The notes beneath the pieces are model-generated. The model was not told the origin of the DNA, searched no databases, and saw only the letters and a list, made by a program, of their open reading frames with translations. A DNA stretch of 64,000 bases, taken from Bemisia tabaci (taxonomy: Eukaryota > Arthropoda > Insecta > Hemiptera > Aleyrodidae). Shown here one piece after another: positions 34,468-46,463 of the stretch. The stretch spans positions 42,878,157-42,942,156 of the forward strand of contig NC_092797.1 of the NCBI RefSeq assembly GCF_918797505.1, in the 5' to 3' direction. Numbering within the stretch: position 1 is the stretch's first letter; the number at the start of each line of letters is the position of its first letter. The position numbers and the translations under genes were made by a program.

Positions 34468-34869
34468 TATAAACACTCTAGCTTGTAGTACATCGAAAAT
34501 TCCTTGCAACATGGAACATGAGAGAAGAGTGAATGCTCTTGTCTTGCATTCGATGTCATTCCTTATTCGGTGGGCTTTTTTGTCCTTTGGCCGAGTGGCC
34601 TCTTTGTTCACGGGTGAGCAGCCAATGAATGTAGTGCGCGCATGCAAAATACTCGATCCAGTCGTCCCTCCAAAGCGTCGCCCTGAAACCCAATAGGATT
34701 GATCCGCCCCGGCCCCGCTCGTCTCTTATCAAGCGTGGAATTCTAAGGCTTCGTGTGTTTTATTCGTTTCGAATCCAAGTCGGGAAAACTATTTCCTCGA
34801 TTCTCGACTTTGTCACGAGACCGCTCTTTGGAACGGCGCAATGTGGATCGAGTCAATAGAGAATTTGCA

Positions 34870-35162
34870 GCAGCCTGATTGTTGAAATTATGTGTTCGTT
34901 GGATAGACATAGGATGACATAGGTTAAAAGGTGGAGCGCGATTGGTCGGCTATGTCTAATCGCTCCTTTATCGTGCCTTTGTCGGATGGAGTGGACGACA
35001 TACTGTCGGAAACCTAAGAGGTGCCTTTAGCTTGTCGTGAGTTCTACCCGACAAAGGCACGACAAAGCAGCGACAAGACAAAGCCGACCAGTTACGCTCT
35101 GCCTTTTAACCTATGTCATCTATGTCTACCCGACGAACACAAAATTTCAACGATCAGGCTGC
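34870..35162. mobile_element. Foldback element Z
   Basis: Ends GCAGCCTGATTGTTGAAATT and TTTCAACGATCAGGCTGC. Inner arms are GACATAGGATGACATAGGTT against AACCTATGTCATC, then GCACGATAA- and GGCACGACAA-type pairs. Termini resemble family E (GGCTGATTATTGAAA). Confidence 0.78.
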
Positions 35163-35340
35163 AGGTGTCTTAAATGTTGTAAATTTCATCTTTAAAATGA
35201 CACTGCTAGGGAAACTGAGTACAAAGATATTCTTGGTTTCAAAATTGAACAATTGCGGAATAAATATGGCAAAATAACCGAATTCGCCAAAATACATGTC
35301 TTCAAATGAAAAATGCCGCCAGATGACGTCCTAAGGCGGG

Positions 35341-35537
35341 ACTCTTAAAAACATCGACAAGAAAAAATACTCTTGATTCAATCAGATTTCAGCTTAAATC
35401 AAGAACCAAGCCTCTTAATTTGAGCAGATTTCCTTTTGATTTAAGCGAAAATCTGATTGAATCAAGAGTACTTTTTCTTGTCGATGTTTTTAAGAGTCTG
35501 GACTCTAGATCCAATGTGTTTTTTTTTTTTCTCAGTG
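35341..35537. mobile_element. MITE family A, left-truncated copy A8
   Basis: It begins inside the left arm at GGGACTCTTAAAAACATC and runs to TTTTTTTTCTCAGTG. The CACTGG left end and about 30 bp are missing. Confidence 0.8.
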
Positions 35538-36024
35538 AGTAGCTGTAACTTGGGGAAGACAAAAGCTCTGAGAATGAAATCGTGAAGAATAGAAAAAGCA
35601 AGCTTTCACTTGTAGTGCTGAAAATTCTGAGTTTTGTCAATTCAAGTAGATTTGTTTTTCTTACTTTGTGTGACTTCCTGTGAAAATCGGCAGATTTTTA
35701 GGGTGCAATCTTTAGGGGCCACGTTGGCGCAGAGCCTCCATTTTTTAGGCGCCATGGCCGATTTTTCAGGCGCATTTGGCGCGTTGGCGCCTGTGAGTTT
35801 CGAGCACTGCTGCGTTGCATTCGATCTCAACTTCCTTGAGACTCGAGGAAAATAGAACCACGCACACAACACATGACGACGGCGAGTCAGAACCCCGACG
35901 ACAGATGGTAGCATCTCCGCCGTGAGGACAGAAATAGACAAGTTTCCTGATCCGCCGGTTCGGAGAATTTCCGACAACCGGAAAACTCGGGGCACAGTGA
36001 CGCGCCGACGCACCAACTCGTGGC

Positions 36025-36062
36025 TATAAAAGGCGCTCGCTTTGGGTTTGGTTCGTTCAACT
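36025..36062 (+). promoter_or_regulatory. TATA-box core promoter
   Basis: A TATAAAAG box (36025-36032) sits in GC-rich sequence, with a weak initiator-like TCAACT about 32 bp after the start of the box. The downstream 120 bp (36060-36180) is GC-rich and lacks a long open frame; it has only a five-codon frame from ATGCTTATC. No gene could be tied to it. Confidence 0.4.
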
Positions 36063-36237
36063 TTTGACTCATTCAAATCCCGCGCCGCGAACTTGGCCAT
36101 ACCGTTGTGCAAATTCGTCCGGTCCCTCCTTGCTCCGTCCGTCCGTCTCCGCGAACTTCAATCGCGACCCTGAGATGCTTATCTTCCGATAGTAATTAGG
36201 TTTTCCGCCGAAACCCACGCCGTGTTATGATTGCGCC

Positions 36238-36401
36238 CAGTGGCGAGGCGTGAATGATCGATTATCGATATCTCGCCATTTAAACCTATGGTAAAGAATC
36301 GATTATTAAGGCGCTCGTTGCGAACACCCTGTTAATCGATTCTTTTCCATAGGTTTAGATGGCAGGTCAATCGATGTATCGCAAAGCACGCCATGTCACT
36401 G
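36238..36401. mobile_element. hAT-like MITE family F, copy F6 (8-bp TSD)
   Basis: CAGTGGCGAGGCGTGAATGA to GCACGCCATGTCACTG, with perfect ATTGCGCC duplications (36230-36237, 36402-36409). It lies about 180 bp downstream of the predicted TATA start site. Confidence 0.9.
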
Positions 36402-36409
36402 ATTGCGCC

Positions 36410-37039
36410 GATAATAAATCCACCGGCCAGCGTTTCGCCTACTGTTATCATAACAAAAGCGGAATCTATGACACATGTGGTAGGAACCGCATATTTGTCA
36501 AGTCAGAGATCTAATTTGTGCTGACGCTTTTTAAGTTTAAGTCGGATGACTGTGGGGAGAAGAAGAAGGGAACTTCAAGTTTAAAGGACGGATTTTACTA
36601 GTACCCGTATACACAGTTCTAATTTCCGTTACTTTTTCTTACTGTGTAGAGAATTTAAAGTATGGTCGAAAATAGTAGTAATAGTAATAGTAGTAGGTCG
36701 GAATATAAAGTATGGAGGATCCATTTTTGATTGACTTGACCATTAAAAGCTTCATGGAGCGTTTAAGAACCAAAAATATGGCAGAGCATTGAATGTATTG
36801 CATGTAGTTGATTGAAAATGACGGAGAATAAGGTTTTATTTGGTTGTCTCACCGTGAAATTTCCTCAGATTACGTTGTTAGGCGTTTTTACCCTCAATTT
36901 TGAAATCACGTTTGTGCATTTCATTGGAACAAATCTTTCCAATCCAGAAATTCTCTATGGAGAGGTCGGTATATTACGTTCAGCAGGTGATTACCGTCAA
37001 AGGTTGGTATACAGTCTTACTCAATTTCGTTTTCGTGAA
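36410..37039. other. No gene seen
   Basis: AT-rich DNA with a (AGTAAT)-like run at 36672-36695. No supported exon. Confidence 0.4.
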
Positions 37040-37318
37040 CAGGTTGTCTACAAGTCCGAAATTTCCGGAAAGTCCGAAAATAGCACTGATTTTATAAGGG
37101 CGGTCCGGAAGTACTGAAAAAGTGCGGAAATTCCGCTAGCAGGTTCGGAATTTTTCATTTTTGTCGCAGTTTGAGAGAAAAATTAGAATATTTGAAATTT
37201 TTCGAATTTCGTCTTCTGAAGGTACTGAATTTTTCCGTTGAGGAGTTTCTCAGGAATGTACTGAAAAGGGACTGTAGAAGCACTGATTTTTGGCCAGCCT
37301 GTTTTAGTAGACACCCTG
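37040..37318. mobile_element. MITE family I-like, diverged copy I5
   Basis: CAGGTTGTCTACAAGTCCGA to TTAGTAGACACCCTG. Flanks GTGAA (37035-37039) and GTGGA (37319-37323). Interior words are TCCGAAA rather than TCAGGATT, a subfamily. Confidence 0.65.
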
Positions 37319-39763
37319 GTGGAATAAGGTCCTCGTAAGGGGTTACATTTTGCTCTTTTTACCACAAATTAACTGCCCTCTAAAACTATGAAGCGTTGTA
37401 ATTTAGTTACGTGGTTTTAAAGTTAAGCCACGGAAAGTCGTGTCGTTGGCCGATTTTATGACGACGTCAAATCGGCTTTCCGGCGAATCCTCTCGGATAA
37501 CTAGACACTCAAAATGCGGCTATTATTCCATGCGGACGATCAAGAAAGTTGGCGCGAACATATGAAAGTGAAGTCGGCGAGAAATGATCAAAATCGCCAA
37601 AAGAGGAGGCTGACATTCTCCGAAACACTTTCTCGAGTACTTTCGAACAAACGCACGACGGAGACGCACCTCACGTTCGCTTCGTAACGAGAACAAATGT
37701 CAGAGACGTGCCACGCATCAATTAGCGGTGACCGATAATCAAGTTCAATTTTACTTTTCGGATTACGTATAGCACTGCCTTCTGCGCGCCGCCCCCCGTT
37801 CGTTATGCATACACCCAGTTCAACTAGCTTCAGCCAACTAAATAAACGAGGATCGTTACGTATCGCACAAACTGCGCGAAAGCCGAATCTGTGTTTGATT
37901 TAAGTCGTAGGATCGTTACTCGCAAAATCCGCAGTTTGAACATTCTCACCAGGGTAAAATTGCGAACATTCCTTTCTTTCGAGAAAAGTTTGGGACGGTA
38001 AATGTAAACATGCCTAACATGTCAAAAGCGCAGACGTCAAGTTATCGTATCTACAAAAAATCCCCGACAGAGACCGTGTGACTATTTTAAGGGGGATGAT
38101 ACAACTATTCGACCACGCGGGAGCTCGGTGTGCCTACAGTAAAAATTGAAGGCGAACTGGCATGACGTTAAAGTGATCTTTTCCGGTCCGGTAGAAAGGT
38201 AATTTTTTCAATGTGCTCGAGTGACCTCGCAATTTCACGACGATGCCGCTATTCGACTACATGGGAGCTTGTGATGCCCACCTTGAAATTGAAAGCGAAC
38301 GAACATTTTTAGAGGCCAGTTGATTCAATTTTTGGTACCTAGCACAATGAACATTATTTAGAAAGAAGTCATAATTACTTATTCTTAAGTTGATGAAATG
38401 CGGCCTTTAAAATGTAGGAACTTGGACGCTTGTTGGAGCTTTGAAATTACTGCCGATCTAAGGCAACGAGAGAACATCTGATTTTTTTTACTTTCTCGTT
38501 TTCTTCAATTTCACATTTGATTTTTAGTAATAAAAAGGACGGAAAATAAGTGCTACATGCTTAAAATCGCACGTGAGGTACTCAATATTTTTAAAACATT
38601 CTCTGGGTTCATTGTGAGTCCCATTTTAGCTTTTGACAAATCGCTCGTCAAAAAATCCGTCGAAATCAATCTCGCACCAGGTAAAAAAATCCTCAATTCG
38701 TCACTGAAGAATTGACTTAAGATTTCCGCCCGAAACAAAAATCTGATGAAACAAATGTAACCTCTTTCGCGGTTCGTGCGAACGAAATGTTGCGCCAACA
38801 TTTTTTCGATTTCAATAAGTTGTCAACACAAAGAGCAAGAATGCGTGGGAGGGAAGACGTATGGAATGTGTGTTTTACTCATACCTCGCCTCTCAAGCGA
38901 CATCGGCATTCTATTCCAAACGCTCAATTGACACCTTCTCGAGCTACCTTCAGCTTCGTTCCAATTCTGTTTCTCCATTCATCTAATCCACGGTTTCAGT
39001 TCAGACGACTTCATTTCAGCGACTCCGCCCTGGCACCGTTATCTCAGCGGTCAAAAGCACTTTATGTTCCAAATAACATTGACTGAGGTCAGTATGCTGT
39101 ATCAGAATGCTGTAAAGTTCAAACGCAATGGAATGAATAGTCCGGGGTTGGTTACTAGAAACTTTCGCTGAAGCTAATCGATTTATGAAGTCAAACATTT
39201 TGTGGCTCCAATTGTGATGTTGCAAATCTCCGCTCATGTTTTATTGTTTGAAAAGAAAAATCATCAACAGTTTTTCTTGAAAGGGTCAGTGTAAGCTCTT
39301 CATTAATTCAAAAATATTCCCAGAAAATTCGAAGGGGATATTTTTGTTAGGTAGCTTTTGAAAAGCTAAGCATACTCAGAGATGTCGACCTGTTGGAATG
39401 GAGCATTTTTCGATCGGAGCCATCGTAGTGGAGAGTTATGTTTATTACAAAGGGTGTTTCAAAAGTCCCTTACCATCACCAGCAGCACCAGACAACTTTT
39501 AAACAATTTGAGATAAAGACTTAATATTTTGCATGTGCTGTTAGGTCAAAACAAATTACCCTCTGGAACTCCTAAAATGTGAAACGGCACCCATCGGAAA
39601 AGTCCTAAACTTGCCTAAACTATGCCTTACCTTAAAAGTAGCGGGAAAAACTGAGCTCTAAAGGGAATTGGGGAGGGGATATTTAAAAAATGCAAATTTT
39701 GAGGTACGTAATTTACAGGAATGACTGACCTACCTTCATCTACAAAAGGGTACAAGATCTCCG
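37319..39763. other. No gene seen; holds a ~147-bp duplication
   Basis: GC-moderate DNA at 37440-37900. At 38094-38315, GATACAACTATTCGACCACG...GGGAGCT...GAAGGCGAAC recurs 147 bp later as GATGCCGCTATTCGACTACA...GAAAGCGAAC. No exon is convincing. Confidence 0.4.
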
Positions 39764-39924
39764 CATGGTGTGGCGTGCTTTGCGATTTATCGATTGATTT
39801 GTAAAAAGGGATCGATGAACAGGGTGCTCGCAACGAACATCTTAATAATCGATACCTTACCATAGCTTCAAATGGGCTTCATAGCTTCATATATCGATAA
39901 TCGATCATTCACGCTTCGCCAATG
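39764..39924. mobile_element. hAT-like MITE family F, copy F7
   Basis: CATGGTGTGGCGTGCTTTGC to TCATTCACGCTTCGCCAATG. Flanks GATCTCCG and GATCACCA agree at 6 of 8 positions. Confidence 0.75.
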
Positions 39925-40233
39925 GATCACCATCTACCATCAAATATCAATTTGATGATAAATATTGAGCATGCCATTCACCAAACTTTTTATTTCGCAA
40001 GAATTTGATCTTGCAACGATAGCTCAATATTTATCGCTATTCTACGATGATGAGGACTAATCACCAGATGCCCCACTTTAGTGGTGGCGCCCTCGAATTT
40101 TGTTCGCGTAACGAGACCTTTACTTACATTAATCTTGAATTATAGGCTCATCAGTAATGCTCATCGAATGCGCTTCTTTTCCAACGCATCAACGGATTTC
40201 GCCTCTATATGCTTGAATTCGGAGTTAGTTCTC

Positions 40234-40891
40234 CAGGGTGACCCAGGATTAAGTACGAATATTGAAGGAGTCGATTCTTTGGGTAAAAAAAAGACGTTTT
40301 TGTGTTGTAATGTTTTTTTCCAAAAACGATTTCCTTGGGGACTCCATTATCCTCCTATTATCTCGAAAACGATGAGTCATGGCGGAAAAACCAGAGACAA
40401 GAGACCCTCCACTAGCCTCCTAGCGACAGGTGGAAGCTTTTACTTTCGGGGTTTCAACAATTCCTTATGGACAATTATTAGGGAGCAACAGTCATCACCC
40501 TAGTTTCGGCTGTTGACTTACCTACATGGTCGATGATGAGCTTCGGATGACGTCATGAGCCAAACAACTTTCCCAAACGTCGGCCATTTTCGGCTTGTTT
40601 GCAAAACGAAACTGCCAACACGTTGTTGAACATCAACCATGTAGGTAAGTCAACAGTAGAATGCTGAAGTCCCGAAAGTAAAAGCTTCCACCATGGCCAA
40701 GATACTAGTGGAGGGTCTCTTGTCTCTGGGAAAAACGCAAGATACATTCTATCAATATTTTTCAACGCCGAATCTAGTGGTGTCGTTTGATATTCCCCTA
40801 AACCTCCCTCAAAATGAGAAAACGCCTTAATTGACCCATAGAATCGACTCCCTCAATACTCATACTTAAGCCTGTGTCGTATGTCACCCTG
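40234..40891. mobile_element. Large foldback element N (658 bp)
   Basis: Outer arms GGAGTCGATTCTTTGGGT and ACCCATAGAATCGACTCC. Inner arms AGAGACAAGAGACCCTCCAC, GGTGGAAGCTTTTACTTTCG and GTTGACTTACCTACATGGT each have their complement in 40622-40730. The open frame through the left arm is a by-product, since no domain is readable. Confidence 0.8.
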
Positions 40892-41329
40892 TGTGTTTAA
40901 ATTCGTATTGATTTCCTCATCCAACCGTGAGCAAATTTTCATCTAAAATTCGGCTCGTCGAAATGGATCATTGTCACACCTCGAGCAGCGTTGCGTAACA
41001 TTCATCTGTTACGTTCATCGATCATCACCTCCGATTCCATCGATACGAGACGTTATCGCATTCAGAATGGGCGCCGGCGTCTAATCGCTTAATCCATCGT
41101 CAATTCGCACCAACAATCGCTAATGAAGCGGTATTTTTAGAGGCGGCCATTCGAGGCCCATTATGCATCGTAATTTTGTGTTTTTTCGGCCCGGGTATTA
41201 TGCAAGCGCGCACATTCCGATCAAATTTTGAGGTTCTGAGGTGCAGATTGAGAAAAAGGCGTCTAATGAGTCCATTGTCTGCACGATATTGCGCCTGTCC
41301 CCAGTTGAAAATACGGCATGACACGAATA

Positions 41330-41400
41330 CTGCTGCGCTAAGGAATAACGCCTCATGAACATCTGGCTGTCGTCAAATTTTACCGCTGATAAAATGTTTA
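41330..41400. mobile_element. MITE family H fragment
   Basis: CTGCTGCGCTAAGGAATAAC through GATAAAATGTTTATCC, one end only. Confidence 0.5.
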
Positions 41401-43525
41401 TCCTTGAGGAATGCTATGAATCTTTTTACTTTTAATTTTTAGATATTTCTTTCGACTGTTATTGATTCATTTTCTTTGATTTCATGTTGACCCTCCCCCC
41501 CCCCCCCCCCCGTCTACAAATTGGAATATGGTTGACAGTAACCTATTTAAAAATTTGAATAATTGCATTCGAAAATTTACTAAAGGCCTAATCAAGAAAT
41601 TCAGAGCCCTTTTCATCTGATTTCCATTATTTATTTCAATTTTTCTCATATCTGCTCACTTACCGGAAATTTCTTTGCGTTTAATGAAGGATGTATCACT
41701 AATCTGTTTCTACCAACCTGTCCCCGAAACCTTCCTTTCAGATACTATTTCAATTTTAAGTTTTTCATTTTAAATTTTTTTTTTTTTTACTTTTTTATTT
41801 AAGATTTCCAGTTCTATTCAAAAGCTCTTGTTTGAATCTTAAAGTTTCTTTGATTTATTTTTACCCTGATTGCAACCCTGCTTACGAGCAATTCTTCTCT
41901 GTCTATTTCAGGTAAGATATGGCAGGACATGCCCGCCCTCAGATCCCATCTTCTATCTCGGAAGATTTCACATTCGAAAGATGTACATCTTATAGAGTGT
42001 CGATCTTTCCCTCCTCGCAGCATGAACAGGTTGGATCGTTCTTGAGTTTTTTACGCAAGTATATTGTGCGGAGCATCTGCGTGCCCTTAAATAATACTGA
42101 AATTGTGAAACTTTGGTATCCTTTTCACCGTGATTTTTTGTTCGGATTATGGAGAAACATTTTAGGGGAAAAAATTGGAAGGGAAATACTCCCAAGTTTT
42201 TCCGAAAATTCTAATTTTAATGATGAGAATTTTGCAACGTTTGGTGAATCGCAAGGCGTTATTTCCTCAGCACCCGAGAGTGCGCTTTGAGGCAACAGAC
42301 GAGACGTAACGTAATGTAACACAGAGCGAATTCAGGCGTTCCGCATTGCATTGTTGCTTGGTCCTGAGGAATTTTATACAAATACCCAGCGACTTATGTT
42401 TTACGATTGTTTCCACCCGCTGTCATCATTTATCTTCGTGAAGATTCTTGACAGGGCCATAACTTAATTAAGAAGTTATTCGGGAAAAAATACAGATGAT
42501 ACGTTTATTATGTATGCCCGTGCATTGTTTGATGCTCTTCAAGTTCTGTGAGTAAGAATTTCGCAAATCTGTATAACAGGTGTGTAAAACTGGTGTATTG
42601 GAATTTTCGGAATCTGCGTCTACAATTAATAAATTTATAAGGCGATTTCCGACGATCCTGAATTACTCAAAAACTGCGTTTCAATGTCGAAGTTCAGCAA
42701 AAACGGACAATTAAGGAAGAGGCAAAAAAGTGTATTGTTCCTACTTAAATTTCTCTCATTTTTTGCAGTATTTGTACGCCAGTTTTGCTCTTTTAACACT
42801 TATTCATTCTGTTTCGATAAAAAATAGTTCCATGCTTCAGGTTTTTTTCTTTATTCGCAAATGATTTACGTTCAATAATCAGCCTGCAAAACCAGTAACT
42901 GTTATTAATTTGTGCTTCAAAAGTCCATCTCATATTTATTTGAGCTGCTAAGTCATTGCCCTTAGGCACTTTGCGACTTTCAATCGTCCCAAAAATTCTC
43001 CTTCCTAGGTAATCAAAATGACACCCTTTGATCTCTTCTTCCACTCTTTGCCACGTTAACCCTTAAATGAACGGCCTCGTCGCTCTCTTCCGAGAAGAAC
43101 ATAATCAAGCACTTTTTTGGCAACCAACCGCCCGCCACCCTCTGTCTGTATCCTATGTTCCACATGATATACTTTAAACCTCGATCGAAAAAATACCATT
43201 CAGAATGTCTCCAAAACTTTCAGCTCTCGGTCACTGTGTTCCCGGATCAACGGCTTGTCAATTTAGTCGCTCCAGCAAAAGTTCGCATTATATCACTTAT
43301 TGCCATTTCGACTCCAAAGACCCGTCAAGTAAAAAAGTGGCAACAACTAGGAGTGAATTATTTGGGGTTTTTTTAATGTGTTCATCGTGATTTTTTAGTC
43401 GCTAGGGGGTGTACATCTCCTGACCGCTTCGCTGTTCAACCCCCCGAAATTCTACGCGCCTCAAGCTCAAGCATTATGCTTTACGTGATACTTTAGTGAC
43501 TCTATGTATTATAGAGTAAGATATC
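41400..43525. other. No gene seen; holds splice-like motif 3
   Basis: AT-rich DNA with a C-run of about 16 (41494-41510), a T-run at 41775 and the juxtaposed splice motif at 41911. The plus-strand open frame beginning at 41919 has no recognisable domain. Confidence 0.4.
41888..41917 (+). promoter_or_regulatory. Juxtaposed 3'/5' splice motif 3 (candidate ratchet point)
   Basis: TTCTTCTCTGTCTATTTCAG followed by GTAAGA at 41912, with a CTTAC branch-like motif upstream. No convincing downstream donor was seen, unlike the other two. Confidence 0.38.
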
Positions 43526-43640
43526 GACGGTGTCAGTCGGCAGTCACATAACTCGGTTTGCGACGTCGCAGACTTCCTGTCATACCTTATTTTTTAAACG
43601 GAAAACTACTCCACGGAAATTCTTTGAAACTGCCATAAGT
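43526..43640 (+). repeat. Dispersed repeat shared with 29995-30115
   Basis: CGGTTTGCGACGTCGCAGAC and TTCCTGTCATACCTTATTTT, followed by TTTAAACGGAAAACTACTCC, as in the other copy. Confidence 0.65.
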
Positions 43641-44044
43641 TTGAAACAGACCCACTCCGACTCAAAAAGCCCATTGAGTAAAGTGCGGCAACAGGACTAT
43701 AACTTTAAGAAATGGATGCGAATAAAGAGAGCAGTGCGTGGTGGGAGTAAACGCACAACGACGCGGAATAAAGAGAGCACGAAATCGGTCGTTCTTTTGT
43801 AACTACTCGGCTTACACTGAGACTGAGATCGAGAGTGTACCGGGGGGCACGTAGAAAGTGCCAAACCCCAATTTCGCACTCGCCGCGTTGCACAGATGGA
43901 GCCTGCCCGAAATTTACATCTTCGTTAAGAGATCGGCTCAGGCAAAATGATGCAAAAAGAAAGACCGCATTGGATCAAGGTCCAGGTCGATCACCTCTTG
44001 TCGCACGAGTTCACCTCTGGTTAAAATCTGATGAGCCCTCTGCG

Positions 44045-44223
44045 GGCTGATTATTGAAACTGTTAGACAACGCAATAGACAAAGAAGACATATGGAGTAT
44101 GGAGCGAACCTATAGACTAAGGGAGAAAATTATGGACTAACACTCGCCTCCACCAATAGGATCCCGCAATACCCCTTCTGTATTCTTTGTCTAAAGCTTT
44201 GTCTATCAATTTCAATAATCGGC
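44045..44223. mobile_element. Foldback family E, copy E3
   Basis: GGCTGATTATTGAAACTGTT with AATAGACAAAG, and CTTTGTCTATCAATTTCAAT with AATCGGCC. About 180 bp. Confidence 0.72.
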
Positions 44224-44732
44224 CGGTATGTTAAATTCCAACTGGAAGTTGGACTTCTAGTTCCAAAATGTCTTATCGGAACCGAAAATGTCACTCAAGC
44301 TATGAAATATATCATACTAGCTAGCCCTGAACCCCCCCCCCCCCCCCGAAGGGCGTCGGGAGTTTTGCTTTGACAGTATGGTAAATTTAACCAGAGGTGG
44401 CCAGAATCGGCCCTTGGATAACAAAACCCACGATCATCTTATAACTTCATCAAAAAGTGACAAGAAATTATACAAGATAAGCAACATATGCACGGAGGTC
44501 AAAATATTTTTGCACTGAATGAATTGGAATTAGTATTAGTAATGGAAATTAGAACCGAAGGAGCACCGGCACCTGATTCATTAAGTGGCACTTTAACAAT
44601 TTTCCATGCGTAAGTAGCAACTCCTCTGCAGCAGATCCATTGCTTAAGATTTGCTGATTTGTTGACTATTTTGAGTCACTGTGAATTTGAGCGTTTAATG
44701 CACCAGCGAGCAGCAACATGCAAACGTCAGTA

Positions 44733-44984
44733 CTGTCATGCTAAGGAAAAACGCCGTACGAACCTTCAGGCGTTGCCAAATATCCTTTAATATAACACGA
44801 ATTTCCTGGTAAACGTATGAACATCTTCTGTCCAATTTTTCAGATAATTTTGCTTGTAATTCCACGTAAAGTTCCTGAAAATGTCAAGGAAAAACATTCA
44901 TAAATTTCTTCAAACATAACCATTTTTTGAGAGGAAATTTGGCAACTCTCGAATGTTCATACGGCGTTTTCCTTAGCACGGCAG
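44733..44984. mobile_element. MITE family H, copy H4 (4-bp TSD)
   Basis: CTGTCATGCTAAGGAAAAAC to TTCCTTAGCACGGCAG, 252 bp, flanked by AGTA (44729-44732, 44985-44988). A reference copy of the family. Confidence 0.88.
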
Positions 44985-45106
44985 AGTAATTGTGCAACCC
45001 TACAAGGTTCTTTCACCGTGCGCGAACCATTTGAACTGCTTCCATCGAATTTCCCTCGATGCATCCATCGAGGGCTCTTAATATCTTAAAGTGGGCCACT
45101 AGACGT

Positions 45107-45735
45107 AGTATACAATAATTGAAATAGCCTTCATGCACGCTGGGCTTGTCGATTTCCTTTGACATTTTTACAGTCGTGAATGCATAGCTGAAGTGCGCTC
45201 CAGCCAATATTGTATTTAGCAAATGGGTCGTTTTTATACGAGGATAAAAAATAAACAGGTGGTCCGAAATGTATCAAAAGAATATGAACTATGCAAAACG
45301 ATTATCCGGGTATCGGAACTTGGCTGTTTTGAAAACGCCTTCAATTGCGGCGTGATACCTCACGCATTCCGAAGAGTTCAAATAGTTGTATCATTGCGCC
45401 TTAGAAATGCGGCGGAAGATTACAATTGAAATAGCCTTCATGCACGCTGGCCTTTTCGATTGCCGTTAACATTTTTGCAGTCATGAATGCATAGCTTAAG
45501 TGCACTTCAGCTAGAATTGTATAAAACAAGTAGTTAATTTTTATAGGATGATTGAAAACAAATAAATGGTAGGAAATAAAACATAATAATAGGAACTTTG
45601 CAAAACGATAATCCGGGTATGGGAACTTGGCTGTTTTAAAAACGCCTTCAAATGCGGCGTGATACCTCACGCATTCTGGAGAGTTCAAATAGTTGTATCA
45701 TTGCGCCTTAGAAATGCGGCAGAAGATTACAATTA
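45107..45735 (+). repeat. ~306-bp tandem repeat array R, second locus
   Basis: Units start at 45194 and 45500 (306 bp), with a partial unit before (45107-45193) and a truncated one after. Same orientation as the 8541-9190 array and highly similar through ATCCGGGTATCGGAACTTGG. A fragment of foldback P (about 45770-45850) follows. Confidence 0.85.
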
Positions 45736-45879
45736 ATTGAAGCTTTGCGTTTTATGTTACATCTTTAAAATTTTATGTAGGAAGCTATACACGCAATGGG
45801 AAGCTCTGAACCCAAGCCGTCAGCGAGATATTAACACGTATCAGCACGGACCAAATGGAACAAAAATGACACCAATGAC

Positions 45880-46463
45880 GTTTTTTGTTGTTTTTCCCTT
45901 CTATAGAACTTTTAATTTGAAATACTTGTGAACTGATTTCCAAATCGTTCGTCATAAAAATCATTCTCTACGCTTTATTTTAAGAGAAAACATCGAACGA
46001 CTGCTTTAGGAGTGTAACCAAGCTTTAAGTTCAGAGCTCGAACTTTGCACTAACTTCCTTCCGTGAGAACCATTTTAATGCTCCAGAACATCAGAAACAG
46101 GGGCGGAAACTTGAAAATTCTAAGAAACGTGTCTCCCCGTCATGGGCACTTGAAACTTTTAGGAAGCACCTCATAAAGCTCATAACGCTATTGTATTGAT
46201 TTTAGTGTCAAAAATTAGCTGTCGTATCTTTTTCATCACCCAACGGCCTCTTTGAAAGCTCCAAGATACCCTCAAGTGTTACATGTTGATAACGTGAAAC
46301 TTTTTCTTCTCCCACGCCACATTCGAATTAGTTGATCTTAAAACCTAACTTGCTCGTTATTTTATGGGCCATGGAATACTAGCATTCTTACAGGCCATGG
46401 GGCTCATTAAAAAGCGGACTCGCTAGGTTCCGACACTATCAATTCACTCTCTGAAGGATCGGC
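45880..46463. other. No gene seen
   Basis: AT-rich DNA without a recognisable repeat or exon. Confidence 0.4.

Noticed and set aside
35642..36112. 156-codon minus-strand open frame opposite the TATA promoter
   Set aside because: Composition follows GC bias, with no domain and no promoter on that strand. Kept only as a remote possibility.
38140..38200. Open stretch ending GAAAG|GTAATT in the phase needed by Drak
   Set aside because: The upstream acceptor lacks a pyrimidine tract, the peptide does not resemble the DRAK N-lobe, and it lies inside the 147-bp duplication.
41919..42290. 123-codon plus-strand frame after the splice motif at 41911
   Set aside because: A possible exon, but the peptide has no recognisable domain and no matching donor, so I kept only the splice motif.
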